Assembly: GCF_039545035.1 (NCBI RefSeq)
Contig: NZ_BAABRO010000025.1
Coordinates: forward strand, 1 to 64,000
Length of the DNA: 64,000 nucleotides
Source of the DNA: Novipirellula caenicola
Lineage (GTDB): Bacteria > Planctomycetota > Planctomycetia > Pirellulales > Pirellulaceae
Direction: 5' to 3'
The stretch's first letter is position 1; each line of letters begins with the position of its first letter. Positions 26,855 through 33,424 of the stretch are shown piece after piece. The position numbers and the translations under genes were made by a program. Under the pieces are notes generated by a model that was not told the DNA's origin, did not search any database, and saw nothing but the letters and a program-made list of their open reading frames with translations.

Positions 26855-27170
26855 ACAATTGTTGTTGTGGTCCGATAGCGATGCCGACGCTTCCCCGCCG
26901 ATCGTCGCCCCAGCGAATGAACCGCCGCCCGCGTTGCAATTGCAACCGATGGACGATAGCCCTCCACAACTAATCACATCGGGCTTGATTGCTGTGACAT
27001 TGAATGAATCGGCCCGCCGTGTTCGTGGCGTGCTGGCGACACGTCCCGACATCAAGCCCGCCGCGTTTGCGGGGCGGACTCGGCTTTACACTTCCGCCGC
27101 TGTCGCGAGGGTTCGCCACGAACTCAACGCGATTGATGCGAAGCGATGCCGACGGGAGGAAATGCAATGA
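26847..27170 (+). CDS. Small HTH-like protein 2 of the element
   Basis: A 107-residue protein starting with a GTG that overlaps the stop of the previous gene. The first half is Pro-rich and probably disordered (PANEPPPALQLQPMDDSPPQ). The second half (about 60-107) resembles a minimal helix-turn-helix plus wing, ARRVRGVLATRPDIKPAAFA then GRTRLYTSAAVARVRHEL. Its stop overlaps the start of the third small gene (ATGA). The tight gene packing suggests that the three small proteins are made together in fixed ratio. Confidence 0.65.
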   Translation: MVEQLLLWSDSDADASPPIVAPANEPPPALQLQPMDDSPPQLITSGLIAVTLNESARRVRGVLATRPDIKPAAFAGRTRLYTSAAVARVRHELNAIDAKRCRREEMQ

Positions 27171-27430
27171 GCGAAGCAACGCTTTCCCCTGCGGACCTTA
27201 GCGCACTGGCGGACCTAGTTGCAAATCGGCTTGCCGACAAATTGCGATCGGCACCGCTGCTTATCACGAAAGACGAGCTTGCCAAGCGAACCACGCTCAG
27301 TCTTTCGTCGATTGAACGCCGCGTAAACGATGGGACGTTGCCCGCCGTCCGCGTTGGCCGCCGCGTTCTGTTTTCACCCGATGCCGTTGTTCAAGCATTG
27401 TCGACCAATGAAAGAGCCCCAAAGGTTTAA
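27167..27430 (+). CDS. Small excisionase-like HTH protein 3
   Basis: An 87-residue protein with a clear excisionase-type HTH at about residues 35-75 (LLITKDELAKRTTLSLSSIE, RRVNDGTLPAVRVGRRVLFS). The start ATG overlaps the previous stop (ATGA) and has GGAGG just upstream. It is the last gene of a three-gene block that ends in a strong hairpin terminator which begins inside its stop region (27411-27446). Together the block encodes three short HTH proteins, more than most integrative elements carry; division of labour between excisionase and regulators is a reasonable inference. Confidence 0.75.
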   Translation: MSEATLSPADLSALADLVANRLADKLRSAPLLITKDELAKRTTLSLSSIERRVNDGTLPAVRVGRRVLFSPDAVVQALSTNERAPKV

Positions 27431-27446
27431 CCCTCTGGGGCTCTTT
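27411..27446 (+). terminator. Intrinsic terminator after the small HTH block
   Basis: AAAGAGCCCC (27411-27420) and GGGGCTCTTT (27437-27446) form a perfect 10-bp stem that overlaps the stop of the preceding gene. It ends in a short T-run (TTTG). The symmetric A/T ends allow action in both directions. Confidence 0.7.
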
Positions 27447-27492
27447 GTTGATGCGATGGCGACCAAACCCCGCAAACCCAAGACTTATCATA

Positions 27493-28014
27493 GTGACCAC
27501 TCCAAACGACGAACACCGCCGCCGTGAGCGGTTGCGTTGCTTGATTGCCAAACATTGGCGAGAGCAAGGCCGCCGGAATGATTGGACCGATGCCGAAATA
27601 GAACAAGCGATCGACGCCGCGATAGAACGCGAAAACGCTCGGCACTCGGCAACCAGCAGGCCTGGACGAACAGAGCACACCACGCCGCCGGTTCAAGCAA
27701 CGATGTTTGATGCCGACGAAGCAACGCGGCGAACTCGCCAAGACGCCGCCGAAAATGCTCGCCCAAAGCAATCAAGCCGCCGCGATGCGATCGAACTATG
27801 GGTAGCATCCAAAGGTGACACCGGGGCGACGCGGGATGAAATCTCGATTGCGTTTTCACTTCCGATTCAATCGGTTTGCTCGCCCGTTCGTGACCTAGTT
27901 AGGACGGGACGGTTGCGGAACACTCGCCACAAGCGACCAACACGGCAAGGTGAACTCGCAACCGTGGTTGTCTCGGCATTACTTCCGCGTGAATCGAGCG
28001 AGGGCGGCAAGTGA
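27493..28014 (+). CDS. Winged-helix protein upstream of the initiator gene
   Basis: A 173-residue basic protein. The start is uncertain: GTG 27493 is taken, but ATG 27451 in the same frame, just after the terminator hairpin, would add 14 residues, and neither has a clear ribosome binding site. The C-terminal third (about 110-165) is a winged-helix pattern (ELWVASKGDTGATRDEISIA then VRDLVRTGRLRNTRHKRPTR) like those of small phage or plasmid replication and partition accessory proteins. It overlaps the next gene by 4 bases (GTGA), so both are likely translated together, pointing to a joint role in replication of the element. Confidence 0.6.
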   Translation: MTTPNDEHRRRERLRCLIAKHWREQGRRNDWTDAEIEQAIDAAIERENARHSATSRPGRTEHTTPPVQATMFDADEATRRTRQDAAENARPKQSSRRDAIELWVASKGDTGATRDEISIAFSLPIQSVCSPVRDLVRTGRLRNTRHKRPTRQGELATVVVSALLPRESSEGGK

Positions 28015-29147
28015 ACTGCCCACAAACGCGGATCGATCGAGGGGAACAACTGCGATTGATCCGAGATTATCAACCGCCGTTGTTTCGATGCGACGACGCC
28101 AAAGGCGTTGCGACCTGCAAGATCAAGGCGGTACTCAAAGCGATTGATGATCGCGCGGGCGATGCGAACAAACGGCAAGTTTGCAGAGCGGCACAAGTGA
28201 CGCTCGCGCAAGATGCGGGCATCAAATCCACGACTACGGTAGGTAGGGCTTTTCACGCGTTGTGCGTTTACGGTGTGGTTACGAATCTTGGCCGCCGATG
28301 CAGAGGCAGAGGTGGGGCCGTTATCCATTGCCGCGTGAATTTTGAAACGTTGAAACGTCTAATTGATGGCAACGATCACGAAGGCGAAACCAAGTTGCAA
28401 CCGTTAATGATTGGTTCGACCGAAAACGACAAACCAACCATTAACCAGTGCACGACCAAACCACACTCAGTAAGCGACCAACCATTAACCAGTGCAGGAC
28501 CTAACATTAACCAGTGGGTACAACCCGCCCCCGACCCGCCAATAACCCGCCCCACACCCGCCCCCAATCGACAATCGGGGGAGTGGGTGGCGTTGGTTGA
28601 TGAATTGCACTTGATGGGAATGCACACCGCCCCCGATGCGATCAAAGCCGCCCGGACTCGCAAAGCGCCGCCCGAGTACGTTCGTTTTTTGATCGACGAT
28701 GCCAAGCGAAAAGGGGCAAGCAATGGTTTACTTTGCAATTGGATCAAAGGCACGACAACACACGCTGTGACACCCGAGCGGTTTGAACGGACGGAGGCTC
28801 AGAAAATAACCGAACGTGTCCAAGCCGCCGGAATTGAACGCGGTGCGGATCAACTTGCGATCGACTCGGCAACCTTTAAAGAGTTGACCAAGCACGGGCT
28901 CGAGCGTTTCGCTACCGACGCCCAACGCAAAGCCCCTGCCCAATGGGAAACCAAACAGAAAGCCGCTGCAGCATCGGCGGACATCCCGCCCGTTTTGATC
29001 GAAGGGGCCCGAGCTTTGGACGCGAAGCCGCCGAAACCCAACGCGAAATTCAAACGGGCTTCCAGCCATTCCACCAAGTCAAACGACCGCCGCCGCGAAC
29101 TTGATCGGCAATTGGCAGAACTTGGCAGTGGATCGACGACGCGATAA
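28011..29147 (+). CDS. Probable replication initiator with winged helix
   Basis: A 378-residue protein starting at GTG 28011 (GAGGG upstream) and overlapping the previous gene. An N-terminal winged-helix region spans about residues 55-120 (KRQVCRAAQVTLAQDAGIKS, TTVGRAFHALCVYGVV). A Pro-rich linker follows (about 150-190), whose DNA contains the four 22-bp repeats, then a helical DnaD-like domain (about 190-245: WVALVDELHLMGMHTAPDAI, APPEYVRFLIDDAKRKGA). The C-terminus is basic and disordered. This arrangement of winged helix plus DnaD-like helicase-recruiting domain, with iterons inside the gene, is typical of phage and plasmid initiators, but no conserved motif proves it. It sits directly upstream of the integrase gene. 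Confidence 0.55.
   Translation: MNCPQTRIDRGEQLRLIRDYQPPLFRCDDAKGVATCKIKAVLKAIDDRAGDANKRQVCRAAQVTLAQDAGIKSTTTVGRAFHALCVYGVVTNLGRRCRGRGGAVIHCRVNFETLKRLIDGNDHEGETKLQPLMIGSTENDKPTINQCTTKPHSVSDQPLTSAGPNINQWVQPAPDPPITRPTPAPNRQSGEWVALVDELHLMGMHTAPDAIKAARTRKAPPEYVRFLIDDAKRKGASNGLLCNWIKGTTTHAVTPERFERTEAQKITERVQAAGIERGADQLAIDSATFKELTKHGLERFATDAQRKAPAQWETKQKAAAASADIPPVLIEGARALDAKPPKPNAKFKRASSHSTKSNDRRRELDRQLAELGSGSTTR
28432..28519 (+). repeat. Four tandem 22-bp iteron-like repeats
   Basis: Four exactly spaced 22-bp units lie head to tail at 28432-28453, 28454-28475, 28476-28497 and 28498-28519. Units 1, 3 and 4 share the core CATTAACCAGTG; unit 2 is degenerate (CACACTCAGTA). The period of 22 bp, two helical turns, is the length seen in several iteron plasmids. 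They lie in the linker-coding part of the putative initiator gene. Confidence 0.75.
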
Positions 29148-29259
29148 CCGATAACCTTAATTCCGCTACGGCTAGGGCATGCAACCCGAAAACCGGCTTC
29201 CCGAGCTGGCCCGCCGTGGCGTTTCCTTTCATTCGGGATCAACTACGGGAGTTGTATCT

Positions 29260-30624
29260 GTGGCATCACTACGCAAAGAGATTGACCGGGGCCGCGTTGG
29301 CTGGCGGTTGCAATTACGAGTCAACGGGCACCGCCGATCACTTTGGATTGGCGAAGCATCCAAGCGGGTTGCAAGCGGTGTCGCTCGACACGTTGAAGAG
29401 CTGGCCCTTGCCAAAGAGTCTGGGCACCAAGCCGACGCGGGGCACATTCAGTGGGCAAACTCGCTTGAAGGCCGCATGCGTGACACGCTGACGAAATGGG
29501 GATTGATCGAACCGGCCAACCCAAAGCGATCGAGCGACGCGGGGCGATTGCTGGGGCCGTGCTTGGACGCCTACCTTGCATCACGCACCGATTGTAAGCC
29601 GCGAACGATTAGCAACTACAAGCAAGCCCGCCGGTTGCTTTGCGAGTACTTCGGCGAACGCCACTCTATCCGAACCATCACGCCCGCCGACGCTGACCGC
29701 TGGCGCCGTTGGTTGCTCGCCCGCGTTGTCAAAAAAGCAACCGAAACGACACCGGCCGAAACGATGGCAATTGCCACGGTGTCAAAACACATCAAGCGAA
29801 CCAAGACGATGTTCACTGATGCGGTACGGGATCGGTTGTTGAGTGCAAACCCGTTCGCCGATCAAAAGGGAGGGAACGAAGCGAACAAAGCCCGCCATCA
29901 CTTCGTTGATCGAACCGCGAGCGCTGCAGTTTTGAAAGCCTGCCCCGATCACGACTGGCGGTTGATCTTCGCATTGCCGCGTTTTGGTGGGTTGCGTTGC
30001 CCGACGGAAGTTACCGGGCTGACCTGGGCCGACATTGACTGGGCAGAGAATCGGATCCGCATCGACTCGGTTAAGACCGGGTTGCGGTTTTGCCCGATCT
30101 TTCCCGAACTGCGACCAATCCTTGATGCCGCGTTCCACGCTGCCCCCCCCGGTTCCACGCATTGCGTGCAACGCTACCGTGGCGCCGTGAACCTGGGAAC
30201 GCAGATGAAACGGATCATTGAAAACGCGGGGCAAGTGCCATGGCCGAAAACGTTCGTTAATCTGCGATCGACACGGCGAACGGAATTGCAAGAAGCGTTC
30301 CCCAGTCACGTTGTCGATGAATGGCTGGGGCATTCGACCAAGACGGCCGAAACGCACTATTTGCAAGTGACGGCTGACCACTGGGCCGCCGGAGCAATCA
30401 AGCCGACGGGACAACCGGCCAACGATGGGGCCGATCCTGGCGGTGTCACTGGCGGTGTCATCGTTGCACGTCAAGACAATTCAGGGCACAGCACCGATAC
30501 GAAAAAAGCCCGCGTTTTGCGGGCTTCTGACGCATCTTGGCCGCCCATGAAAAGCGACTCAGTACCCCCACAAGGGCTCGAACCTTGGACAAACGGATTA
30601 AGAGTCCGTTGCTCTACCAACTGA
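29260..30624 (+). CDS. Tyrosine recombinase (integrase) of the element
   Basis: The integrase that inserts the element at tRNA-Lys. The start is taken at GTG 29260 (GGGAG upstream; MASL-type N-terminus as in planctomycete integrases); an ATG at 29179 would add 27 residues. An N-terminal core-binding domain (about 85-190) precedes the catalytic domain with R246 (FGGLRCPTEV), R336/R339 in VNLRSTRRTEL where the usual His of HxxR is missing, H358 and the nucleophile Y367 (GHSTKTAETHYLQ). The last 22 residues (SVPPQGLEPW...) are encoded by the attachment repeat and by the antisense strand of the tRNA, with the stop inside the tRNA. This changes on excision (see 24529-24701). The 454-residue product is otherwise complete. 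Confidence 0.9.
   Translation: MASLRKEIDRGRVGWRLQLRVNGHRRSLWIGEASKRVASGVARHVEELALAKESGHQADAGHIQWANSLEGRMRDTLTKWGLIEPANPKRSSDAGRLLGPCLDAYLASRTDCKPRTISNYKQARRLLCEYFGERHSIRTITPADADRWRRWLLARVVKKATETTPAETMAIATVSKHIKRTKTMFTDAVRDRLLSANPFADQKGGNEANKARHHFVDRTASAAVLKACPDHDWRLIFALPRFGGLRCPTEVTGLTWADIDWAENRIRIDSVKTGLRFCPIFPELRPILDAAFHAAPPGSTHCVQRYRGAVNLGTQMKRIIENAGQVPWPKTFVNLRSTRRTELQEAFPSHVVDEWLGHSTKTAETHYLQVTADHWAAGAIKPTGQPANDGADPGGVTGGVIVARQDNSGHSTDTKKARVLRASDASWPPMKSDSVPPQGLEPWTNGLRVRCSTN
30439..30466 (+). repeat. 28-bp repeat, right arm-type site candidate
   Basis: Same tandem GGCGGTGTCA arrangement as at 24569-24596 with one mismatch, here inside the integrase gene (encoding GGVTGGVIV), 92 bases before the right attachment repeat. 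In the circle the left and right copies would sit on both sides of the crossover site in the same orientation. Confidence 0.6.
30501..30525 (-). terminator. Element-supplied terminator for tRNA-Lys
   Basis: Minus-strand stem AGCCCGC/GCGGGCT followed by a T-run, 37 bases beyond the tRNA 3' end and antisense to the integrase gene. The stem and T-run match the original terminator at 24475-24497, with a different loop. Confidence 0.75.
30558..30583. repeat. Right attachment repeat inside the tRNA gene
   Basis: The 26-bp copy identical to 24503-24528. Positions 30563-30583 are the T-arm and acceptor 3' strand of tRNA-Lys, so integration rebuilds a complete tRNA here. Confidence 0.9.
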
Positions 30625-30635
30625 GCTATAGGGGC
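30563..30635 (-). tRNA. tRNA-Lys(CTT)
   Basis: A 73-base tRNA on the minus strand. The acceptor stem GCCCCTA pairs with TGGGGGT (one G-T pair), the D arm contains AGCTCAGTTGGTAGAGC, the anticodon loop is CTCTTAA with anticodon CTT (lysine), and the T arm reads CAAGG-TTCGAGC-CCTTG. No CCA is encoded. The 3' end is the integration target of the adjacent element, and the integrase gene ends inside it on the opposite strand. Confidence 0.95.
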
Positions 30636-30736
30636 GTGTTCGATGGGGAAACCGTGGTTTCCGTCACATCAACGAGCCAATTTTAACAACTTCTTCGAGG
30701 CTCGCAATAACCGGTTCGACAATTTCCAACGCCTCG

Positions 30737-32215
30737 TCACTGGCCGCTCGGGGGTGCCGGTAACGCTCGCAAAATCCCTTCCGCTTTGGTCCATGTCTCT
30801 GCTTCTTCGCTCACGGGATTGCTCCGCGCCGTGATTCCGCCTCCGACCGGAATCTGCCACTGGCCACCCGCGGCAGTGACGGTGCGAATCAGGATGTTAA
30901 ATTCGGCATGTCCGGAACAACTGATGTATCCCATCGATCCGCAATAGGGGCCGCGGCGGTCGGGTTCCAGCTCCGCGATCGTTCGCATCGCTTCGATTTT
31001 TGGAGCCCCCGTCACGCTGCCGCCTGGAAAACATGCCTTCAGCAAATCGATCACATTGCAATCGTCTCGCAGCGTTCCCTCGACGATCGAAACCAAATGC
31101 TGGACAAACTGATAGCGTTCGACTTGGCACAATTTGCGGACTTGCACGCTGTCGTCGCGGCAGACACGCGAAAGATCGTTTCGCATCAGGTCGACGATCA
31201 TGATGTTTTCGGCACGGTCTTTCAAACTTTGCTGCAGTGACTCGGCAAGCCGCTGGTCGGCAGCGGCGTCGCCGGTCCGCGGCACCGTCCCTTTGATCGG
31301 CCGTGTCTGGACGTGGCGGCCATCGAGTTTCAAGAACAATTCCGGCGAGCTGCTGAGCACTTCGAATTCGTCGCCGTGGTAATAGACGCTGTAGGGTGCG
31401 GGGTTGACCATCCGAAGTCGGCGATACAGTTCGGCAGACGGCATCACCGCGGGATGCAGTAATCGCTGCGCTAGATTGACTTGGAACGAATCGCCACTGC
31501 GAATTCGGTTGACCACGTCCGCGACAGCATCGCGGAACGCTTGGCTGCTGAAGTTGCTGGTGACTTGCGTGCGATCACACGGGCCCGCCTGGTCATAGGG
31601 GGCGGCCTGGTTATGCTGGCTAGTCTGAGCACGCGACGTCGCCGTTTGCTCGCTGGTTTTTAATGCCTGCTGAATTTGATCTTCGATCTCGTCGGCTCGC
31701 ATGATCGCTCGTTCGAGTTGGCCGGGACCAGCTACCAGGCCATCGTTGTCCTCGAAACCTTGGCAAATCAACCACGACGTCTCCTCGGCGTGGTCCATCG
31801 CGATCGTCCAACCGTACAAACCGAGTGACATCGCGGGCGTGGGCAGGTCATTGCGACGCGACACCCCAATTCGCTCGAGCCATGTTGCGGCTTCGTATCC
31901 GATCAATCCCGCGATGCCGCCCTGCATCGGTGGCAAGTTCGCAGCTCGGATCGAAGGTAGTTGGCGATACCACCGCTGCAGCACCGGCCAGGGATCAGGA
32001 TCCCCCACGTTGGCCACCAGGGTTGCGACCGGGTCGGACATCAAAAATGAATATCGTGGCGGCGGCACGTCATCATCGGCCGGCGATGTCGGTTTGGGGA
32101 CCGAATCAAACCAGAGGCATCCAGGCCGAGTGGCAAAGTGCGGAAAGACACGCTCGATCGAAAAATCGTCCGAGAGCCGGCGAATGACAGGGAGAGAAAG
32201 GGGCGAGCGAGTCAT
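30737..32215 (-). CDS. pabB: Aminodeoxychorismate synthase component I (PabB)
   Basis: PabB aminates chorismate to aminodeoxychorismate, the first committed step toward p-aminobenzoate and folate. The 492-residue protein has the chorismate-binding fold: an N-terminal domain and a C-terminal catalytic block with the diagnostic RPIKGTVPR (the Lys replaces the Ala of the anthranilate synthase PIAGT), then SSSPELFLKLDGRHVQTRP, DLMRNDLSRVC, a GGSVTGAPKIEAM block and VGGGITARSNP near the end. This PIKGT signature supports PabB over TrpE. No glutaminase partner (PabA/TrpG) or lyase (PabC) is adjacent. The gene is convergent with the tRNA/integrase side. Confidence 0.9.
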   Translation of the reverse strand: MTRSPLSLPVIRRLSDDFSIERVFPHFATRPGCLWFDSVPKPTSPADDDVPPPRYSFLMSDPVATLVANVGDPDPWPVLQRWYRQLPSIRAANLPPMQGGIAGLIGYEAATWLERIGVSRRNDLPTPAMSLGLYGWTIAMDHAEETSWLICQGFEDNDGLVAGPGQLERAIMRADEIEDQIQQALKTSEQTATSRAQTSQHNQAAPYDQAGPCDRTQVTSNFSSQAFRDAVADVVNRIRSGDSFQVNLAQRLLHPAVMPSAELYRRLRMVNPAPYSVYYHGDEFEVLSSSPELFLKLDGRHVQTRPIKGTVPRTGDAAADQRLAESLQQSLKDRAENIMIVDLMRNDLSRVCRDDSVQVRKLCQVERYQFVQHLVSIVEGTLRDDCNVIDLLKACFPGGSVTGAPKIEAMRTIAELEPDRRGPYCGSMGYISCSGHAEFNILIRTVTAAGGQWQIPVGGGITARSNPVSEEAETWTKAEGILRALPAPPSGQ

Positions 32216-32427
32216 GTTGATAAAGCTAGCAGGAAGCCGCGGTTTCTCTAGGTGGCTTGATGTCGAAAAAAACGGGGGGCCAAACGGTCGGGGATTGGGA
32301 CTCGATTCATTTGCAGCTATCTTTGATCATGTGGCGGTCGAGCCCTACGCGACGATCACGCTGTGTGGGTTTCGATTCGTCTCGTTCCCGGTTCGGATTC
32401 GCAAAACTATTACCAATTAGCAGATCG

Positions 32428-33234
32428 ATGCCATTCACTGTGACTCATATTGCCGCAGCGGTTCCGATTGCTTGGCTATGTCGATGGCGAGTGCCTTTTT
32501 CAGCATTGGCGATCGGATGTGCGATCCCCGACATTGCCGCGTTCTATCCCGCCTGGATCGACTATCGAGCCACCCATTCGATCATGGGCATCTTGACGCA
32601 CTGCTTGCCGATTGGAGTCGCGTTCTATTATCTGTACCAATCGCTGCTGAAACGTCCGCTTGCGGATCTATTGCCCAAACGACTCTCCGAGCGACTTTGG
32701 CCATGGTTGGACAAGCCGATCGATTTTTCGATCCCCGCGATCGCCGCGGTGATTGCGTGTGTCATGTTCGGCGCCGGAACGCATGTGTTGTGGGACTCGT
32801 TCACGCATGGCGGACGGTGGGGCGTCCAGCAATTTCCTGTTTTGAAGACGACGGCAATCTCGCTGAGTGACCGCGCGATCTCGTGGTATTCGGTGCTGCA
32901 ACACCTTAGCTCGGTTGTGTTTTTGCCACCGATGTTATTGGGGTTCTACATCTGGATTCGGCGTCAACCGCGAGACCCCAACCAACGCTGCCATTTTCAA
33001 TTGCCGCGATCGGTTACATGGCCCGTCTTGGGCCTGATGATGCTGACCATGGTCGCTCATCTGGTCTGGACGCGTCTAAAGCATCCGTCGGATTCACTGC
33101 TAGGCGTTGCCGCCTACAGCATCAAACAAAGTGGTGCGCTGATGATGATCATCGTCCTGCTGTACTGCATCTCAATGCACGTGATTTGGGCATTGCAGCG
33201 TGACGAAACGCAGCCGACCGCAAGCGAAACGTAG
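32428..33234 (+). CDS. DUF4184 family membrane protein
   Basis: A 268-residue integral membrane protein. The start is taken at ATG 32428, where the family's typical N-terminus (MPFTVTHIAAAVPI) begins; a longer frame from 32257 lacks it. About six transmembrane helices are predicted by hydrophobicity. Conserved His and Asp residues (THIAAA, IPDIAAFYP, HSIMGILTHC, GTHVLWDSFTHGG) resemble a metal site, as in the DUF457/YdjM group of membrane hydrolases. The biochemical role is unknown. It is divergent from pabB, separated by 212 bases. Confidence 0.85.
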   Translation: MPFTVTHIAAAVPIAWLCRWRVPFSALAIGCAIPDIAAFYPAWIDYRATHSIMGILTHCLPIGVAFYYLYQSLLKRPLADLLPKRLSERLWPWLDKPIDFSIPAIAAVIACVMFGAGTHVLWDSFTHGGRWGVQQFPVLKTTAISLSDRAISWYSVLQHLSSVVFLPPMLLGFYIWIRRQPRDPNQRCHFQLPRSVTWPVLGLMMLTMVAHLVWTRLKHPSDSLLGVAAYSIKQSGALMMIIVLLYCISMHVIWALQRDETQPTASET

Positions 33235-33344
33235 TGCGGATGCCCGATCTCGTCGAATCTTTCTCGCCCGCCGGCTGGTTCTTAATAACGCAGCGGCGCG
33301 GAGCAACGCAGGGAAGCATTTTTGAGGCGGCAAATCACGGCTTT

Positions 33345-33385
33345 TGCATTTCGTAGCTACGCTCGCCAGAGCGTGGAGGGTTACT
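33345..33385. repeat. Dispersed TAGCTACGCTCGCC repeat
   Basis: TCGTAGCTACGCTCGCCAGA followed by GCGTGG is one of three copies in the window (also near 7370 and 49075). The arms CGCTC...GAGCG form a small hairpin. It lies in the short non-coding spacer between the DUF4184 gene and the helicase gene. Confidence 0.65.
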
Positions 33386-33424
33386 GCAAACGCAACGCGT
33401 CTTTCCCGCTAGATCTCTTGCGAA

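Larger units (their letters stand above)
24503..30583. mobile_element. Integrative element in tRNA-Lys, about 6.06 kb
   Basis: A 26-bp perfect direct repeat marks both ends (24503-24528 and 30558-30583); 21 bp of it are the 3' end of tRNA-Lys(CTT). Between the repeats lie a tyrosine integrase next to the intact tRNA, several small helix-turn-helix proteins, a probable replication initiator containing tandem 22-bp repeats, one small hypothetical gene and a 750-base non-coding region. There are no capsid, terminase, relaxase or obvious cargo genes. The layout fits a small integrative plasmid or satellite rather than a full prophage. Confidence 0.85.
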
